Source: CADCWK01 sp964244115 (lineage in GTDB: Bacteria; Chloroflexota; Chloroflexia; Thermomicrobiales; UBA6265). Taken from it: a stretch of 25,118 nt of DNA. The notes under the pieces were generated by a model that saw only the letters and a list, made by a program, of their open reading frames with translations, was not told where the DNA came from and did no database searches. Position numbers and translations under genes: made by a program. Where the stretch lies: positions 1 to 25,118 of the forward strand of contig CAXTHM010000057.1 of NCBI GenBank assembly GCA_964244115.1, written 5' to 3'. Positions 24,113 to 25,118 of the stretch are shown piece after piece. Numbering within the stretch: position 1 is the first letter of the stretch; each line of letters opens with the position of its first letter.

Positions 24113-25015
24113 GTGACCGAAACAGGAATCGCTCATGCCTCTTCGATCGGCACCGGAAGCGCAGGGCCGCGGTTCGCGGTGCAGACGCTCCTGTTGCCGG
24201 GCCGGGATCTGGCCGAGCAGTTCGCCAACGCGGCGGCCTACGGCTACGACGGAGTCGAGGTCGCGGTCGGCCCGTCGTTCGACCTCGGGGATCGCCTGGC
24301 GGAGCTCCGATCCGCCGCTGCGTCCTCCGGGCTGCCGGTCGCCGCGATCTGCACCCACCCGATGCACGACCCGCTGCACTCGGACACAGCCGAGCAGCGC
24401 CGACGCCTCGCGGCGCTCGCCCAGCTGCTGGATCAGGCCGACGAGCTCGGCGCGGCCGGTGTGGTCTCGGTCCCGATCCGGCCCGGCGGGGCGTTTCCCG
24501 GCGCTGATCCCGCGACCGGGGCCGATGCCTTCACGCCGCCTGAGTCGATCGACCTGGCGTACGCCGGCCGCGTCCTCGGGGAGTGGGCCGCGACGCTGCC
24601 CGAGGGCCGGAGCCGGATCTTCCTGGAGCCCCTCAACCGGTTCGAGGCGACGCTGCTCAACCGCGTCGGGCAGGCCGCCGATCTCGCGAGGGCGATCGAC
24701 CATCCCCGCGTCGTCGCGCTGGCCGACCTGTTCCACATGAACATCGAGGAGGCCGACATGGCCGAGCCGGTCCGTGCGGCCGGTCGGCTGCTGGGCCACG
24801 TTCATATCGCCGACAACAACCGCCTGGAGTGCGGCGCGGGCTGCATGGATTTCCGCCCGACCTTCGCCACCCTCGCCGGGATCGGCTACACGGGCTGGAT
24901 CAGCCTGGAGTGCTTCTCATCGGGTGGGCCCCGGGTGACGGAGCCGGCCTCGGAGTCACTGCCGGCATCGGTGCGGTTGGTGCGGGAGGTCTGGCGGTCG
25001 GTGGATCAGCCCTAG
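24113..25015 (+). CDS. Sugar phosphate isomerase/epimerase-like TIM-barrel protein
   Basis: I use the GTG at 24113, behind AGGGAG at ~5 nt; the frame is open further upstream but overlaps the preceding gene as noise. The product is 300 aa. It is an AP-endonuclease-2-fold (xylose-isomerase-like) TIM barrel: AAYGYDGVEVAVG at 41-53, LPVAAICTHP at 74-83, RIFLEPLNRFEATLLNR at 168-184 with E172, VALADLFHMNIEE with D205/H208, LGHVHIADNNR with H231, and GWISLECF with E266. These are the metal-ligand positions of the family. Members interconvert ketoses, inosose or hydroxypyruvate. Placement just after the GH172-like hydrolase suggests it handles the released sugar; that is inference. Confidence 0.88.
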   Translation: MTETGIAHASSIGTGSAGPRFAVQTLLLPGRDLAEQFANAAAYGYDGVEVAVGPSFDLGDRLAELRSAAASSGLPVAAICTHPMHDPLHSDTAEQRRRLAALAQLLDQADELGAAGVVSVPIRPGGAFPGADPATGADAFTPPESIDLAYAGRVLGEWAATLPEGRSRIFLEPLNRFEATLLNRVGQAADLARAIDHPRVVALADLFHMNIEEADMAEPVRAAGRLLGHVHIADNNRLECGAGCMDFRPTFATLAGIGYTGWISLECFSSGGPRVTEPASESLPASVRLVREVWRSVDQP

Positions 25016-25050
25016 GGATCTGTCACGGCTGATTGGCTGCCCTGGAGCAG

Positions 25051-25118
25051 ACCTCTCCCCCAACCCCTCTCCGGCTCACCCGCGCGCTCACCCGCCAAGG
25101 CGGCTTCGGCTGCGCAGG
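25051..25118. repeat. CT-rich dispersed-repeat motif at window end
   Basis: CCTCTCCCCCAACCCCTCTC is of the kind scattered in intergenic DNA of many Chloroflexota and other high-GC genomes, followed by a GC-rich inverted segment. Only one copy is in the window and it may continue beyond it, so the repeat status is from general knowledge. Confidence 0.35.

Overview
The window is high-GC bacterial DNA that reads like a draft or metagenomic scaffold from Chloroflexota, probably a Thermomicrobia-like lineage. This is inferred from protein style: an F420-type luciferase-like oxidoreductase, a ferrochelatase with extra cysteines, Tat-secreted proteins of unknown family, many GTG/ATG starts behind strong GGAGG sites, and a CT-rich dispersed-repeat motif at the right end. 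No rRNA, tRNA or CRISPR array is visible. Two 10-N joints (11896-11905 and 23656-23665) each have the same 7 bases on both sides. They behave as unmerged contig overlaps, not real gaps.

Layout. 1-585: 3' end of recQ, followed by a hairpin. 933-5218: minus-strand genes for a PLDc_N membrane protein, an F420-type oxidoreductase with a small upstream ORF, and an ABC-2 exporter (permease plus ATPase). 5219-6248: about 1 kb with only a frameshifted ORF. 6249-6707: stand-alone receiver protein with a degenerate acidic pocket. 7129-9349: the most interesting stretch, a roughly 2.15-kb lower-GC cassette (AAA15-type ATPase plus zinc-ribbon PD-(D/E)XK-like nuclease). It lies between two copies of the last 72 bp of the ferrochelatase gene. 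9272-10351: the intact ferrochelatase gene. 10731-11500: decayed genes (a truncated GNAT and a frameshifted unknown). 11555-15020: a Tat-secreted protein, an OmpR-type regulator/kinase pair and a small membrane protein, linked by CCATACG direct repeats with 11-bp spacing. 15129-16108: small hypothetical and DinB-like protein. 16137-19467: esterase, secreted beta-propeller glycosidase-like protein and amidohydrolase. 19625-21602: a hypothetical and a run of three small membrane proteins. 21733-21777: nine GTGAC repeats. 21801-25015: VOC-family dioxygenase-like protein, DUF2961/GH172-like glycoside hydrolase and a sugar isomerase/epimerase.

How the genes work together. The right third is mostly carbohydrate and small-molecule metabolism. 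The exporter pair and the two-component locus look like ordinary chromosomal units. The cassette at the hemH 3' end looks like a mobile insert that rebuilt the gene end it landed in and left the displaced original end about 2.15 kb away. Its two genes resemble the ATPase-plus-nuclease design of anti-phage systems such as Septu, AbiL and PARIS, but the nuclease type is different, so it is a candidate undescribed defence module.
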